From Serratia ficaria (GTDB taxonomy: Bacteria; Pseudomonadota; Gammaproteobacteria; Enterobacterales; Enterobacteriaceae), in NCBI RefSeq assembly GCF_900187015.1, contig NZ_LT906479.1, positions 2,356,001 through 2,420,000 on the forward strand: a stretch of 64,000 nt of DNA. Direction: 5' to 3'. The notes under the pieces are model-generated. The model was not told the DNA's origin. It saw only the letters and a list, made by a program, of their open reading frames with translations, and made no database searches. A program made the translations under genes and the position numbers. Position 1 is the first letter of the stretch. Each line of letters begins with the position of its first letter. Shown piece by piece: positions 37,827 through 47,458 of the stretch.

Positions 37827-39671
37827 TCAGGCCAGCACCACCTGATCGGCATTGAAGTGATCCAACGCAACCCCGACCAGCGTCACCTGACTGGCGCCGA
37901 AGGCCAACACCAGATCGTTATCCCGTTGGGAAACGTAGTCGCCGATGTCGCTGCTGGCGCCTTCGGTGCCGATAAACACCAGTTTGTCGCTGGCGCCGAA
38001 GTTAACCAGCCGATCGCTGCCAAAATCGCCGCTGAACAGGAAGGTGTTGTTGCCGCCGGCGCTGCTCAGCACGTCGTCGCCGCTGCCGCCGACGAAGGTC
38101 AGATTGCCGCCGGCGTGGCCGATGAGCTGGTCATTGCCGTCCTTGCCGAACAGCCAGGCGTCGCCGTCTTTGGCCCGCAGCAGGTCATCGCCCGCGCCGC
38201 CGTTGGTGGAGGCGGCGTAGGCCTTCAGGCCGGCGTCCGATTTCAGCCCGGCGTCGGTCACCCGGTGGTCCACCTCTTTGCTGAGCACCAGCCAGGAAGT
38301 TTCCTTGCTGCGCAAGGTGCCGATATCGTCCGCCAGGGTGATGCCGCCCTTGGCGTCGCGCAGATAGAGCCGGTCGCCGTCGTAGGCCACTTCGGTGTTT
38401 TTCAACGCCTGCCGGGTGTCCAGCACGTTGTCGCCCTTGCCGCCGGAAACGATGTTGTAGCCGCCGCCGTCGCGGAAAATATCATTGCCGTCGCGGCCCT
38501 CGAGATAGTCGTTGCCGGTTCCGCCCTTGATCCGATCGTTGCCGTCGCTGCCGATGATAAAGGTCGGGCCGCTGTGCGTTTCGGCATTGCGATTCAGGTC
38601 TTCCACCCAGGTATTGCCGCGGGTGACGTCGGACAGGTTGGAAACGACGATGGTCGAGTCTTTCTCGGTCAGCGAATAAAATTCCGAGTTCAGCACCCGC
38701 ATCAAACCGTCCTGATAAAAAAACGGCAGGTGAGACAGCCAGGTGGGGACGTTCAGGATCGAGAACGGCAGCAGGTTCCAGGCGGCCGAGGCGTAGTGGT
38801 CGTTGAAGTTGACGATGTTGTTGGTGGCGGAGTCTTGCGGCGCATCATGCACCCCCAGCGAGGCCGGCGTCAGCGTGGTGCCGTCCAGCGCGCGAAACAC
38901 CGGATCGTTTTCATAGCCGATATTGATCACCTTGCCGCCGGTTTCATACTGGGTCGGCGAGGCGAAGGCCACATAGCTGGATTGGGAGTAGAAGCCGCCC
39001 CAGTTGGCGTCGCTGAGCGCCGCCATGCTGTTGACCGCCAACCCGCCCAGGCTATGGCCGCTGATCAGGACGTCGTCGCCGCCCAGGCCGTTGGCCCGGG
39101 CGAACGTCGCCACGTCGCCCAGCAGGTTGCCGAAGGCTTTCAGGGTGTAATTGTCGGCATAGCCGTCTGGGCCGAAGCCCGCCAGCAGGTCATTAATCAC
39201 ATCGCCAATGGTATCGGCGATCAGGGATTCCCGCGGGCCGCTGGTGCCGCGGAAAGAGATGCCAATGGCGGTGAGATTGCCGTCGCCGTCATATTTGCCC
39301 AGCACTTCGGCCTGGGCGGTGGTATATCCCAGGGTTTCGCCGTAGTAGGTGCCGCGGGCGTCGGTTTTGCCCCCATAGCCCAGTTGTTCGGCGCCGATCA
39401 CCGACCAGCCGGCTTTATTCACCGCCGCCAGCGCCGCCTGTTCCGAGTCCGGATTCCAGGGAATGCCGGGCAGGCCGCCCTGTGACTGGGTGCTGCCGAT
39501 CAGCGCGGTAACCAGCGTCAGCGGCAGGCCCAGGCCGAAACCGGTCTGGTGGTAGCCTTGGTCAAAGCCATTGTCGATATTGTGGTAGGCGTAGGTGGCG
39601 ATCGCCATGGCGTCGGAAAACAGCGCTTTTGATTCGGCCTCATCGCGATCTTGGTAGTTAAAGATGCCCAT
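37827..39671 (-). CDS. lipA: Secreted family I.3 triacylglycerol lipase LipA
   Basis: 614 residues, the size of the S. marcescens thermostable lipase. The catalytic triad is in place: Ser207 in ISGHSLGGL, Asp256 and His314. From about residue 370 come two blocks of RTX nonapeptides (GGTGNDYLEGRDGND and GGAGDDLL, GKDGNDQL, GGSGDDVL) that bind Ca2+ and fold after export. There is no N-terminal signal peptide; the C-terminal strand-rich end is the type I secretion signal. The exporter genes (lipBCD) are not near. The gene is inserted between ydhF and sodC, which adjoin in E. coli. Confidence 0.95.
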   Translation of the reverse strand: MGIFNYQDRDEAESKALFSDAMAIATYAYHNIDNGFDQGYHQTGFGLGLPLTLVTALIGSTQSQGGLPGIPWNPDSEQAALAAVNKAGWSVIGAEQLGYGGKTDARGTYYGETLGYTTAQAEVLGKYDGDGNLTAIGISFRGTSGPRESLIADTIGDVINDLLAGFGPDGYADNYTLKAFGNLLGDVATFARANGLGGDDVLISGHSLGGLAVNSMAALSDANWGGFYSQSSYVAFASPTQYETGGKVINIGYENDPVFRALDGTTLTPASLGVHDAPQDSATNNIVNFNDHYASAAWNLLPFSILNVPTWLSHLPFFYQDGLMRVLNSEFYSLTEKDSTIVVSNLSDVTRGNTWVEDLNRNAETHSGPTFIIGSDGNDRIKGGTGNDYLEGRDGNDIFRDGGGYNIVSGGKGDNVLDTRQALKNTEVAYDGDRLYLRDAKGGITLADDIGTLRSKETSWLVLSKEVDHRVTDAGLKSDAGLKAYAASTNGGAGDDLLRAKDGDAWLFGKDGNDQLIGHAGGNLTFVGGSGDDVLSSAGGNNTFLFSGDFGSDRLVNFGASDKLVFIGTEGASSDIGDYVSQRDNDLVLAFGASQVTLVGVALDHFNADQVVLA

Positions 39672-39910
39672 ATCAGTTCCTTATGAGTATGCCGCCTGGC
39701 CGGTATTGTTTTGGAATGGCGCCGGCGGCGAGTGCAGGAGGTACAGAGTGAGCCGAACGACAGCTGGTCGGAGGACCAACATCGGTAAAATTATTATTAG
39801 CGTGAAATATTAATAATGCGAATTAAAAGGGGGGATGGGGCGGGTTCAGGGCGGCGACGGCGCACATTCTCCTATACTGAAGGTTCACACGCCCATAAGG
39901 AGATTGATTG
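39672..39910. other. lipA/sodC divergent control region
   Basis: 239 bases. TTATTATTA and TATTAATAA flank GCGTGAAA at about 39792-39817, an AT-rich inverted repeat that may belong to the lipA promoter. AAGGAG before sodC. Confidence 0.45.
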
Positions 39911-40432
39911 ATGAAACGTTATTGGTATGCGGCGCTCGGCCTGATGGCCTGCGGCGCGGCTCAGGCGGCCCCGGTCGATGTCGAGTTGAACCTGGTCACC
40001 GGGCAGGGCATCGGTCAGGATATCGGCAAGGTCAGCATCAGCGAAACGCCGTACGGCTTGCTGTTCACGCCGCAGCTCAAGGCATTGCCGGCCGGGGTGC
40101 ACGGTTTTCACGTGCACGAGAAAGGCAGCTGCGAGCCGGGCATGAAAGACGGCAAGGCGGTGGCGGCTTTGGCGGCCGGCGGTCACTTCGATCCGCAAAA
40201 AACCGGCAAACATCTCGGCCCCTATGCGGATGGCCATCTGGGCGACCTGCCGGCTATCTACGTGACCGACGACGGCACGGCCAGCTACCCGGTGCTGGCG
40301 CCGCGGCTGAAAAAAATCAGCGAAATCGAAGGCAAGGCGCTGATGGTGCACGCCGGCGGCGACAATCACTCGGATAGTCCGATGCCGCTGGGCGGCGGGG
40401 GCGAGCGTTTCGCCTGCGGCGTGATCAAGTAA
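39911..40432 (+). CDS. sodC: Periplasmic Cu/Zn superoxide dismutase SodC
   Basis: 173 residues with a cleavable signal peptide (cut after GAAQA, about residue 19). Copper and zinc ligands are visible in [37 protein letters not shown], and the disulfide cysteines in GSCEPG and the C-terminal RFACGVIK. It removes superoxide in the periplasm. An upstream TTG is ignored because AGGAG is spaced for the ATG at 39911. Confidence 0.96.
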   Translation: MKRYWYAALGLMACGAAQAAPVDVELNLVTGQGIGQDIGKVSISETPYGLLFTPQLKALPAGVHGFHVHEKGSCEPGMKDGKAVAALAAGGHFDPQKTGKHLGPYADGHLGDLPAIYVTDDGTASYPVLAPRLKKISEIEGKALMVHAGGDNHSDSPMPLGGGGERFACGVIK

Positions 40433-42457
40433 TCACCGCCCCGCGGCGGCCGGCGCGGGCTGGCCGAACGCCTGCTGCAGCTGTTGCAGCGAACAATAGA
40501 GCCGCCAAATCAAACCGGCCAAATCGCGCGCCGCCTGTTCCGGGTGGTGCGCCAGCGAGTTGCTCATGCGCAGCAGCTCCTGCAGCGTGGCGTTCAGCGA
40601 GCCGTGCTGCACGCCTTTCTCCGTCATGATGCCGCGCAGGCAGTGTATGCACAGGTCCCGCACCGCCGACAGCGGATCCGAACGGGTCTGCCAGTCGCGC
40701 AGTTGCCAGACGATATGGCTGCAGTTGAGCAGCACCACGCCCCAGCGCAGCAGCCAACCGCGCGCTTCCTGATCCTTGCTCTGGTTGAGCTGGCTGATGC
40801 GGTGGTAGATCAGCGATTCGAACTGGCTTTCGCTCTGCTGCGGGCGATCGCTCAACTGGTCGATAAAATCGCGCCGCAGCGCGCGGATGATGCGCCGGCT
40901 TTTGCGTTTGTCCGAACTGGGGCGCAGGATTTGAAACGCCAGGCCGGCCAACAGCACGCCGACTATCTTGCCGATGTTGTCGTTGATGAACGACTGGTAA
41001 TCGTAGCTGGGCGGATTGGTGACGGTAAGGAACGAGCCCATGAACACGATCAGCTGCCCCCACAGCGCGGCGTAGGGCGGGTTCTGCAGCTTGAGCATCT
41101 GCATGGTGACCAGGATCGGCAGCAGGAAGGCGCAGAATACCCAAAAGTCGTCAATCTGGATCATCAGGCCAAACTTGACCACAAAACAGCCGACGGACAG
41201 CAGCAGTATGGCCTTCAGCAGCGTGGCGACGCTGTTGATCGGCGAAGGGGTGGAAGAATAAAGCACGCAGCTGATGGCGGTCAGCGTCAGGGCCGAGCTG
41301 CCGGCGTCCCACTGGGTGTTGATCCAGTAAGCGCAGCCGATGATGATGCACAAAAAGGTGCGCAGACCGTTATAGGCGGCTTCGTAGCTGTCGGTATGGC
41401 GCGCCAGCGAGGTGACGCGCGGCGGTTGAATATCGCTGATCGGCGTGGCGCTTTCCAGCCGCAGCAGCCAGCGGCTGCTGCGCAAATAGAGCCAACAGAA
41501 ATGGCGCAGCCGCAGCCAGAAGGCGCGGTGGCGGTAATCGGCGGCATCCTGCGGCGCAATCTGCTGCAGAATGCGCGCCAGCCGGTATTTGTCGGTGGCG
41601 GGATCGCGCAGTTCGGCCAGCAGCCGTTCCAGCGCCGGCATCAGATTGGCGGGGCGGTCCGGCCAGTTCAGCAGCATGCGGCGCAGGCTGGAGATAACGC
41701 TGGTGATGCGCAGCTGCTGGTGCAGCAGGTAGTTGAGCAGGTTGTTTTGGCGGCGCAGCCGATAGTGGCTCCAGAAGGCCTGGATGCGCAGCAGGTTCAG
41801 GGTCAGGATCTGGCCGATGACCCCTTCGTGAGAGATGCGTATCTGCGCCGTCACCTCCGGCTGCCACAGCATGGCGGCGTGCTCCAGCAGCCGCAGCTGC
41901 ATGCGGCGCAGCGAGGTCAGCAGGGTTTCGCCGTCGGAGGTGCTGGGCAGGATCATCATCATCAGGCCGCCGCACAAAATGCCGGTGATGACCTCGCATA
42001 CCCGCGCCTGCGCGATATCGAAAATCTGTTGGGTATCGGTGACGTTGACCGTGGCGAAGGCGATGATGGCGGCGGTATAGCCCGCCAGCGCGAAGGCGTA
42101 GGAGACGTTGTTCTGATAATGGTTGGAGACGTAGGTGCACAGCCCGATCCAGGCGGCGATAAACAGCGTGAACAGCCAGGGATCGTTCAGGCAATGGCCG
42201 GCGATCGCCACCGACGCGGCGGCGCCCAGCAGGCTGCCGATGATGCGGCCGATGCTTTTGCTGATCACCCCGCCGACGGTGGGGAAGCTGACCACCGCCG
42301 CCGAGGTCAGCGCCCAGTAAGGTTCGTCGAGGTTGAGCACGAAGGCAATCCACAGCGCCAGGCACATCGCCAGCGAATTGCGCAGCGCATAACGCCATTG
42401 GCCGCCGGTCGCTTTGCCCCAGGGGGTTCGGCTCCACTCAAGAAAAGGCAGGTTCAC
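40433..42457 (-). CDS. ydhK: FUSC-family inner-membrane efflux protein YdhK
   Basis: 674 residues (E. coli YdhK 670). AaeB/FUSC architecture: an N-terminal set of about six spans, a long cytoplasmic helical region (about residues 165-350), a second membrane block and a C-terminal cytoplasmic part. Together with the periplasmic adaptor YdhJ and small YdhI it resembles the AaeXAB aromatic-acid exporter. The stop abuts sodC's stop on the other strand. Substrate unknown. Confidence 0.92.
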   Translation of the reverse strand: MNLPFLEWSRTPWGKATGGQWRYALRNSLAMCLALWIAFVLNLDEPYWALTSAAVVSFPTVGGVISKSIGRIIGSLLGAAASVAIAGHCLNDPWLFTLFIAAWIGLCTYVSNHYQNNVSYAFALAGYTAAIIAFATVNVTDTQQIFDIAQARVCEVITGILCGGLMMMILPSTSDGETLLTSLRRMQLRLLEHAAMLWQPEVTAQIRISHEGVIGQILTLNLLRIQAFWSHYRLRRQNNLLNYLLHQQLRITSVISSLRRMLLNWPDRPANLMPALERLLAELRDPATDKYRLARILQQIAPQDAADYRHRAFWLRLRHFCWLYLRSSRWLLRLESATPISDIQPPRVTSLARHTDSYEAAYNGLRTFLCIIIGCAYWINTQWDAGSSALTLTAISCVLYSSTPSPINSVATLLKAILLLSVGCFVVKFGLMIQIDDFWVFCAFLLPILVTMQMLKLQNPPYAALWGQLIVFMGSFLTVTNPPSYDYQSFINDNIGKIVGVLLAGLAFQILRPSSDKRKSRRIIRALRRDFIDQLSDRPQQSESQFESLIYHRISQLNQSKDQEARGWLLRWGVVLLNCSHIVWQLRDWQTRSDPLSAVRDLCIHCLRGIMTEKGVQHGSLNATLQELLRMSNSLAHHPEQAARDLAGLIWRLYCSLQQLQQAFGQPAPAAAGR

Positions 42458-42460
42458 ACT

Positions 42461-43324
42461 TTAGCCTTGCTGATGAATCGAAATGGTGCAGGTGGTGCCC
42501 GCCACCAGCGGCAAGTCGGCGGGGACGTTGAGCAATTTTATCCTCACCGGCACTCGCTGGGCCAGACGGACCCAGGGCACGTTGGGTTTGACGTCCATTA
42601 ATAGATCGCCATTGCTTTCGGCGCTCTGATCGTAAATGGCGCGGCCAATGCTCTCCACCTGACCCTGCAGCGGAATGTTGCCGTTATATAAAACGATGTC
42701 CGCCTTATTGCCCTCTTTTATATGCTTCAGCTTGGTCTCTTCAAAATAGCCGAGCACATAAAAAGAATGAACGTCCACCAGCGCCACCAGCGGGGTGCCC
42801 GCGGTGGCATAGTTTCCTGCCCGCGCCTGTAAATTGGTGATGTAGCCGTCCGTCGGGGCGTAAATTCGGGTTTTGCTTAAATTCCATTTAGCCTGTTCCA
42901 GCGTCGCCTGCGCGGCTTTATAGGCGGCTTTCATTGCCTGCGCGGTTAAATTCGCCTCGTCCATATCCTCCGCGGAAATAACGCTGCGCGGCAGCCCGCG
43001 GCGGCGCGCGGCTTCGTGGTCCGCCTTGGCCATGTCGGAGCGCGCTTTTGCCAACGCCGCCTCGGCATTGTCGAGCGCGATTTGATAAGGCACCGGGTCG
43101 AGGGTAAAAATCAGACTTCCCGCAGGTACGAATTGATTGTCATGAACGCCTATTTTCTCTAATCTTCCAGAAACTTCGGGCGTGATATTGACCAGTTCGG
43201 CGCGCACCTTTCCGTCGCGGGTCCAGGGGGATTGCATATAATAATTCCACAGCCACCAACCGGCGCAAACGGCCGCGGCGCAAACGATCACCGTCGAAAA
43301 ATATTTCAATGTTTTACGCTTCAT
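42461..43324 (-). CDS. ydhJ: HlyD/EmrA-type periplasmic adaptor YdhJ
   Basis: 287 residues: one N-terminal membrane anchor (residues 8-28), two lipoyl half-motifs (VRAELVNITPEVSGRLEKIGV and APTDGYITNLQARAG) on either side of a coiled-coil hairpin, and a beta-barrel. It would link YdhK to an outer-membrane channel. Three bases separate it from ydhK and three from ydhI, indicating an operon. Confidence 0.93.
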   Translation of the reverse strand: MKRKTLKYFSTVIVCAAAVCAGWWLWNYYMQSPWTRDGKVRAELVNITPEVSGRLEKIGVHDNQFVPAGSLIFTLDPVPYQIALDNAEAALAKARSDMAKADHEAARRRGLPRSVISAEDMDEANLTAQAMKAAYKAAQATLEQAKWNLSKTRIYAPTDGYITNLQARAGNYATAGTPLVALVDVHSFYVLGYFEETKLKHIKEGNKADIVLYNGNIPLQGQVESIGRAIYDQSAESNGDLLMDVKPNVPWVRLAQRVPVRIKLLNVPADLPLVAGTTCTISIHQQG

Positions 43325-43327
43325 GGG

Positions 43328-43564
43328 TTACCAACTCGCTAAAATCCATAAGGAACCGCTGAGGGTCAGAACAAAAATAGACAAATCCATCAGCATCGGA
43401 TGCCAGATCTCGCCGGAATAAATCCAGTCTCGTAACAGGTGATGTATCAGCAACCATAAAACCAGCCCCAGCAAAAAAGCTTTAAATATCGGTGGAAAAT
43501 AAAGCGATGCGCCCAACACCAAATCGGGCAGGGGAGACGAAGCCTGTAGCCATGATGTATTCAC
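43328..43564 (-). CDS. ydhI: DUF1656 membrane protein YdhI
   Basis: 78 residues with two predicted membrane spans (about 25-43 and 57-76). AaeX/DUF1656-like proteins are always next to HlyD/FUSC pairs and may help assembly. First gene of ydhIJK, divergent from slyA as in E. coli and Salmonella. Confidence 0.92.
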   Translation of the reverse strand: MNTSWLQASSPLPDLVLGASLYFPPIFKAFLLGLVLWLLIHHLLRDWIYSGEIWHPMLMDLSIFVLTLSGSLWILASW

Positions 43565-43744
43565 ATTAACAATCCCTAAGGGTGAATATGTTGAATATTT
43601 GCATAACGATTAAACAATAACTGACAAAAATAGTGGTTATTTCCACAATATACATTATATACATTTGTGTTTTTAATGTGAGTTACCCAAAATAGACTAA
43701 ACTCTGGGAGGTAATGTTAGCATGCTAATTATAAGGAGGGGTAA
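43565..43744. promoter_or_regulatory. slyA/ydhI control region with SlyA box
   Basis: 180 bp, very AT-rich. TTAGCATGCTAA (43717-43728) is a perfect palindrome one base away from the SlyA consensus TTAGCAAGCTAA. It lies 16 bases before the slyA start, which fits the autoregulation known for SlyA. TATACATTATATACAT further left may serve ydhI. Confidence 0.7.
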
Positions 43745-44179
43745 GTGGAGTCAACATTAGGTTCAGATTTAGCACGATTGGTTCGTGTTTGGCGCGCGCT
43801 CATCGATCATCGGCTCAAGCCGCTGGCGCTGACCCAAACGCATTGGGTCACCTTGCACAATATCAATCGCTTACCGCCGGAGCAGTCGCAGATCCAGCTG
43901 GCGAAAGCGATCGGCATTGAGCAGCCGTCACTGGTCCGCACGCTGGACCAACTGGAGGAGAAGGGGCTGATTACTCGCCACACCTGTGCCAATGACCGCC
44001 GAGCGAAGCGCATCAAGCTGACCGAAGCGGCCGATCCGATCATCAGGGAAGTGGACAGCGTCATCACCTCGACGCGCAGCGAAATCTTGAGCGGCATTAC
44101 CGCCGATGAAGTGCAACTGTTGGTAGGTCTGATTGGCAAGCTGGAACAGAACATCACCGAACTGCAGAACAAACAATAA
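43745..44179 (+). CDS. slyA: MarR-family regulator SlyA
   Basis: 144 residues from GTG with AGGAGGG five bases before. The winged-helix region [12 protein letters not shown]...[28 protein letters not shown] and the basic DRRAKRIKL wing are nearly as in E. coli/Salmonella SlyA. It counteracts H-NS at envelope and virulence genes and responds to aromatic carboxylates. Ends at a shared terminator. Confidence 0.95.
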   Translation: MESTLGSDLARLVRVWRALIDHRLKPLALTQTHWVTLHNINRLPPEQSQIQLAKAIGIEQPSLVRTLDQLEEKGLITRHTCANDRRAKRIKLTEAADPIIREVDSVITSTRSEILSGITADEVQLLVGLIGKLEQNITELQNKQ

Positions 44180-44220
44180 TATTCTTTTCTTTTACGATTA
44201 CATTTCACAGCATCAGAAAT

Positions 44221-44250
44221 AAAAAAACCGGAGGCCATCGCCTCCGGTTT
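44221..44250. terminator. Bidirectional terminator slyA/slyB
   Basis: AAACCGGAGGC/GCCTCCGGTTT with a CATC loop; A and T runs on both flanks serve both converging genes. Confidence 0.9.
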
Positions 44251-44267
44251 TACTTCGTTCGGCCGGC

Positions 44268-44732
44268 TTACAGCGGCGAAACGGTGATGGTATCGCCCAT
44301 CTGCGCCATACGCACGCGCTGCCCCGGGCTGAACTTGGTCGCCCCGGCCTTCTGAACCACCACGACGTTGTCTTTCTGATCGGTTTTGATCTCCAGCTCA
44401 ACGCCGTCGGTACGGCCGGCGGCCGCGCCAATCTGGTCGCCCGCTACGCCGCCGGCCACTGCGCCTGCGGCGGTCGCCAGGCTGCGGCCGGTGCCGCCGC
44501 CGATGGTATTGCCGAGGAAGCCGCCGAGTACGGCACCGCCGATGGTGCCAATCATGTTGGAGCCGCCTTCGCCCTGGATCTTGACCGGACGCACAGAAAC
44601 CAGCGTGCCGTAACGTACGGTCTGCACCTGTTTGGCCTGTGAGGCGCTGTAAACGTCGCCGGACATGGAATCATTGGAACACCCCGCCAGGGTAACGGCG
44701 GCGATGGCAACGACGAGAAGACGCTTGATCAT
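44268..44732 (-). CDS. slyB: Outer-membrane lipoprotein SlyB
   Basis: 154 residues from the ATG at 44732 with AGGAG upstream. Signal peptide with lipobox TLAGC (Cys18), then glycine-zipper helices (GTIGGAVLGGFLGNTIGGGTG and the GAVAGGVAGDQIG stretch) and a C-terminal SH3-like beta domain. In E. coli SlyB forms oligomeric rings around outer-membrane proteins under PhoPQ stress. A PhoP-like box lies upstream. Confidence 0.95.
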   Translation of the reverse strand: MIKRLLVVAIAAVTLAGCSNDSMSGDVYSASQAKQVQTVRYGTLVSVRPVKIQGEGGSNMIGTIGGAVLGGFLGNTIGGGTGRSLATAAGAVAGGVAGDQIGAAAGRTDGVELEIKTDQKDNVVVVQKAGATKFSPGQRVRMAQMGDTITVSPL

Positions 44733-45106
44733 ATAAAACTCCTGATTGTGGTAGTCCATAACCTGGGGAACCTTTCCAGGCCAGATTCAGTGAAAATAAT
44801 AGACAAAGTATGGTTTAAAGCCACGAATATCACCATTTTCCATACCTATCGCTGCATGCAGCTTAACTTTCCTCTGTTCAACCAATAATAAACCGCTGTT
44901 TAGCTTTATGACAGTATCGCCGCGCTTTCCGTTTCGGGTTGAGGCGCGGTTTAACGCCGATTATCCCCGTCGCCGAACCCCGGCAAACGGGCGCCGCGCT
45001 CACAACGCTGAAAAAAGGCATCATAATTCATGGCGTTAATCTTTTAATTCTGGTTTATTTGTCAGGTTAAATGTTTGCTTCCCCGTGCGGGTTAAAGGAT
45101 GTTGCT
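44733..45106. other. 374-bp slyB/anmK divergent region
   Basis: Contains a PhoP-like box (44878-44894) for slyB, and an inverted GC-rich stretch near 44935-45000. No coding frame has a usable ribosome-binding site. Confidence 0.5.
44878..44894 (-). promoter_or_regulatory. PhoP-like box upstream of slyB
   Basis: On the minus strand GGTTTA-TTATT-GGTTGA, a direct repeat with a 5-base spacer, one mismatch from the PhoP box (T/G)GTTTA-N5-(T/G)GTTTA. TTAAGC follows 11 bases later as a weak -10. slyB belongs to the PhoP regulon in E. coli and Salmonella. Confidence 0.6.
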
Positions 45107-46237
45107 ATGAAGTCAGGCCGCTATATAGGTGTTATGTCTGGCACCAGTCTGGATGGCGTCGACGTGGTGTTGGCCGCGATCGACGAACGTATGGTGGCGC
45201 AACAGGCCAGCTACAGCCACCCGATGCCGATCCAGCTGAAGAAGGATATTTTGGCCATGTGCCAGGGGCAGCAAACCACGCTGGCCGCGGTTGGCCGGCT
45301 GGATGCGCAGCTGGGCACGCTGTTTGGCGAAGCGGTGCTCGGCCTGCTGAAGCAGACCGGCATTCCGCCGCAGCACGTTACCGCCATCGGCTGCCACGGC
45401 CAGACGGTATGGCACGAACCCGAGGGCGATGCGCGCTTCTCGATGCAGCTGGGCGATAACAACCGCATCGCCGCGCTGACGGACATCACCACCGTCGGCG
45501 ATTTCCGCCGGCGCGATATGGCCTACGGCGGCCAGGGCGCCCCCCTGGTGCCGGCGTTCCATCAGGCGCTGCTGGCGCATCCGACCGAGCGCCGCATGGT
45601 GCTGAACATCGGCGGCATCGCCAACCTTTCCCTGCTGCTGCCCGGCACGCCGGTGCGCGGCTTCGACACCGGCCCGGGCAATATGCTGATGGACGCCTGG
45701 GTTTGGCGTCATCTTTCCCAGCCTTACGACAAGGACGGTGCCTGGGCGATGCAGGGGCGCGTTTGCCTGCCGCTGTTGCAGCAGATGCTGGCGGATCCGT
45801 ATTTTGCGCTGCCGGCGCCGAAGAGCACCGGCCGCGAGTATTTCAACGCCGCCTGGCTGGAACGACAGCTGGCCGGCTTGCCGGCGGTCAGCCCGCTCGA
45901 CGTGCAGACGACCCTGACGGAGCTGACGGCCGTCACCATTTGCGAACAGGTGCAGTTGGCCGGCGGCTGCGAGCGGCTGCTGGTGTGCGGCGGCGGGGCG
46001 CGCAACGGCCTGCTGATGGCGCGCATGGCGGCGATGCTGCCGGGCACCGAGGTGGGGCTGACCGACGATTTCGGCGTCAGCGGCGACGACATGGAGGCGC
46101 TGGCCTTCGCCTGGCTGGCGTTCCGCACGCTGTCCGGCCAGCCCGGCAACCTGCCGTCGGTGACCGGCGCCAGCCGCGAAACCCTGCTGGGTGGGATTTA
46201 TCCGGTTTTGCCTTTGGCCCCTCGTCAGCTCTGTTAG
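45107..46237 (+). CDS. anmK: Anhydro-N-acetylmuramic acid kinase AnmK
   Basis: 376 residues. Cleaves and phosphorylates anhydro-MurNAc to MurNAc-6-phosphate during cell-wall recycling. The ASKHA-fold nucleotide motifs are [16 protein letters not shown] (phosphate 1, near residue 6) and [12 protein letters not shown], and [13 protein letters not shown] in the middle is family-specific. The ATG at 45107 is preceded by AAAGGA. Confidence 0.95.
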   Translation: MKSGRYIGVMSGTSLDGVDVVLAAIDERMVAQQASYSHPMPIQLKKDILAMCQGQQTTLAAVGRLDAQLGTLFGEAVLGLLKQTGIPPQHVTAIGCHGQTVWHEPEGDARFSMQLGDNNRIAALTDITTVGDFRRRDMAYGGQGAPLVPAFHQALLAHPTERRMVLNIGGIANLSLLLPGTPVRGFDTGPGNMLMDAWVWRHLSQPYDKDGAWAMQGRVCLPLLQQMLADPYFALPAPKSTGREYFNAAWLERQLAGLPAVSPLDVQTTLTELTAVTICEQVQLAGGCERLLVCGGGARNGLLMARMAAMLPGTEVGLTDDFGVSGDDMEALAFAWLAFRTLSGQPGNLPSVTGASRETLLGGIYPVLPLAPRQLC

Positions 46238-46273
46238 GATAGAAATGGATTGATTTCCCTAAGGAGCAACAAG

Positions 46274-46576
46274 ATGAAAAAGGTCATTCTTGCCGCAGGC
46301 GCGCTGGCGCTGTCCGGCTGCAGCTACTTCCTGCCGCAAAGCAGCCAGACGTTGCATTATCAGTGCGGCACCACGCCGCTGACGGTGTCGCTGGACGGCA
46401 AGGCGAGCGAGGTCAGCTTCTTGATGGACGGCGAGCAGCTGCATTTGAAGCAGGTGCTGGCGATGACCGGCGCCAAGTACAGCGACGGCAAGTACACTTT
46501 CTGGTCCAAGGGTCAAAATGCCTACGTCGAGCGTAACGACAGGGTGATTATGAGCGACTGCGTGCAGGCCAACTGA
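46274..46576 (+). CDS. mliC: Membrane-bound lysozyme inhibitor MliC
   Basis: 100 residues. Lipoprotein signal peptide with lipobox ALSGC (Cys16), then the MliC/PliC domain: YQCGTTPLTVSLDGKASEVSF, LAMTGAKYSDGKYTFWSKGQNAYVE, and a C-terminal cysteine. It blocks C-type lysozyme in the periplasm. The start at 46274 follows AAGGAG at seven bases. Confidence 0.93.
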   Translation: MKKVILAAGALALSGCSYFLPQSSQTLHYQCGTTPLTVSLDGKASEVSFLMDGEQLHLKQVLAMTGAKYSDGKYTFWSKGQNAYVERNDRVIMSDCVQAN

Positions 46577-46664
46577 TCGGCCGGGGCGGCGTCAGGACGA
46601 TTGAGATCCTGATGCCGCAGGCGCAGAATGTAACGACAGATTTTTCGGTTGGTTGATAAACCAG

Positions 46665-47318
46665 ATGATTGAAAAGAACGAGTTTGATGTTGCGGACCTG
46701 CGCCGTGAATACACCCGGGGCGGCCTGCGCCGCAACGATCTGACCGCCAATCCGCTCGAGCTGTTTGAACGCTGGCTGAAACAGGCCTGCGCTGCTCGCC
46801 TGGCCGATCCTACCGCGATGTGCGTGGCGACGGTCGACGAAAACGGCCAGCCTTATCAGCGCATCGTGCTGCTGAAGCACGTCGATGACAAAGGGCTGGT
46901 GTTCTACACCAACCTCGGCAGCCGCAAGGCGCAGCAGCTGGCGCAGAACCCGCATATCAGCCTGCTGTTCCCCTGGCACATGCTTGACCGTCAGGTTATC
47001 TTCCTGGGCAAGGCCGAGCGCCTGTCGACGCTGGAGGTGCTGAAGTACTTCCACAGCCGGCCGAAGGACAGCCAGATCGGCGCCTGGGTTTCCCAGCAGT
47101 CCTCGCGCATTTCCGCGCGCGGCGTGCTGGAGAGCAAATTTCTCGAGCTGAAGCAAAAATTCCAACAGGGCGAGGTACCGCTGCCGAGTTTCTGGGGCGG
47201 ATTCCGCGTTGATTTCGACTCCGTCGAGTTCTGGCAGGGCGGCGCCAACCGCCTGCATGACCGTTTCCTGTATCAGCGGGACGGGAATGACTGGAAAATT
47301 GACCGACTGGCACCCTGA
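46665..47318 (+). CDS. pdxH: Pyridoxamine 5'-phosphate oxidase PdxH
   Basis: 217 residues from the ATG at 46665. FMN-dependent final step of pyridoxal 5'-phosphate synthesis and salvage. [35 protein letters not shown], and [20 protein letters not shown] and SFWGGFRV are conserved with E. coli (218). The upstream TTG at 46653 is less likely. Sits near pdxY, the salvage kinase. Confidence 0.95.
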   Translation: MIEKNEFDVADLRREYTRGGLRRNDLTANPLELFERWLKQACAARLADPTAMCVATVDENGQPYQRIVLLKHVDDKGLVFYTNLGSRKAQQLAQNPHISLLFPWHMLDRQVIFLGKAERLSTLEVLKYFHSRPKDSQIGAWVSQQSSRISARGVLESKFLELKQKFQQGEVPLPSFWGGFRVDFDSVEFWQGGANRLHDRFLYQRDGNDWKIDRLAP

Positions 47319-47458
47319 AATCGGAAAATCCCCTCTAAGCGCTGGCACTGACGTCGCCGGCGCTTTATTCTATGCGCTACCCTGAATTTTTGTATTTCGC
47401 CACTGGGCGAAAGGCCGTGTACCGGCAAAGGTGCATTCGTTTATACATGGAGTCTTTG

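Noticed and set aside
37827..39671. RTX gene considered as a toxin (hemolysin-like)
   Set aside because: The N-terminal part carries the lipase triad Ser207, Asp256, His314 and has the exact length of the Serratia lipase.
40484..42601. Very long plus-strand open frame (705 codons) opposite ydhK and ydhJ
   Set aside because: It is the antisense of two clearly conserved genes in GC-rich DNA, with Gln/Arg/Ala-rich translation and no ribosome-binding site.
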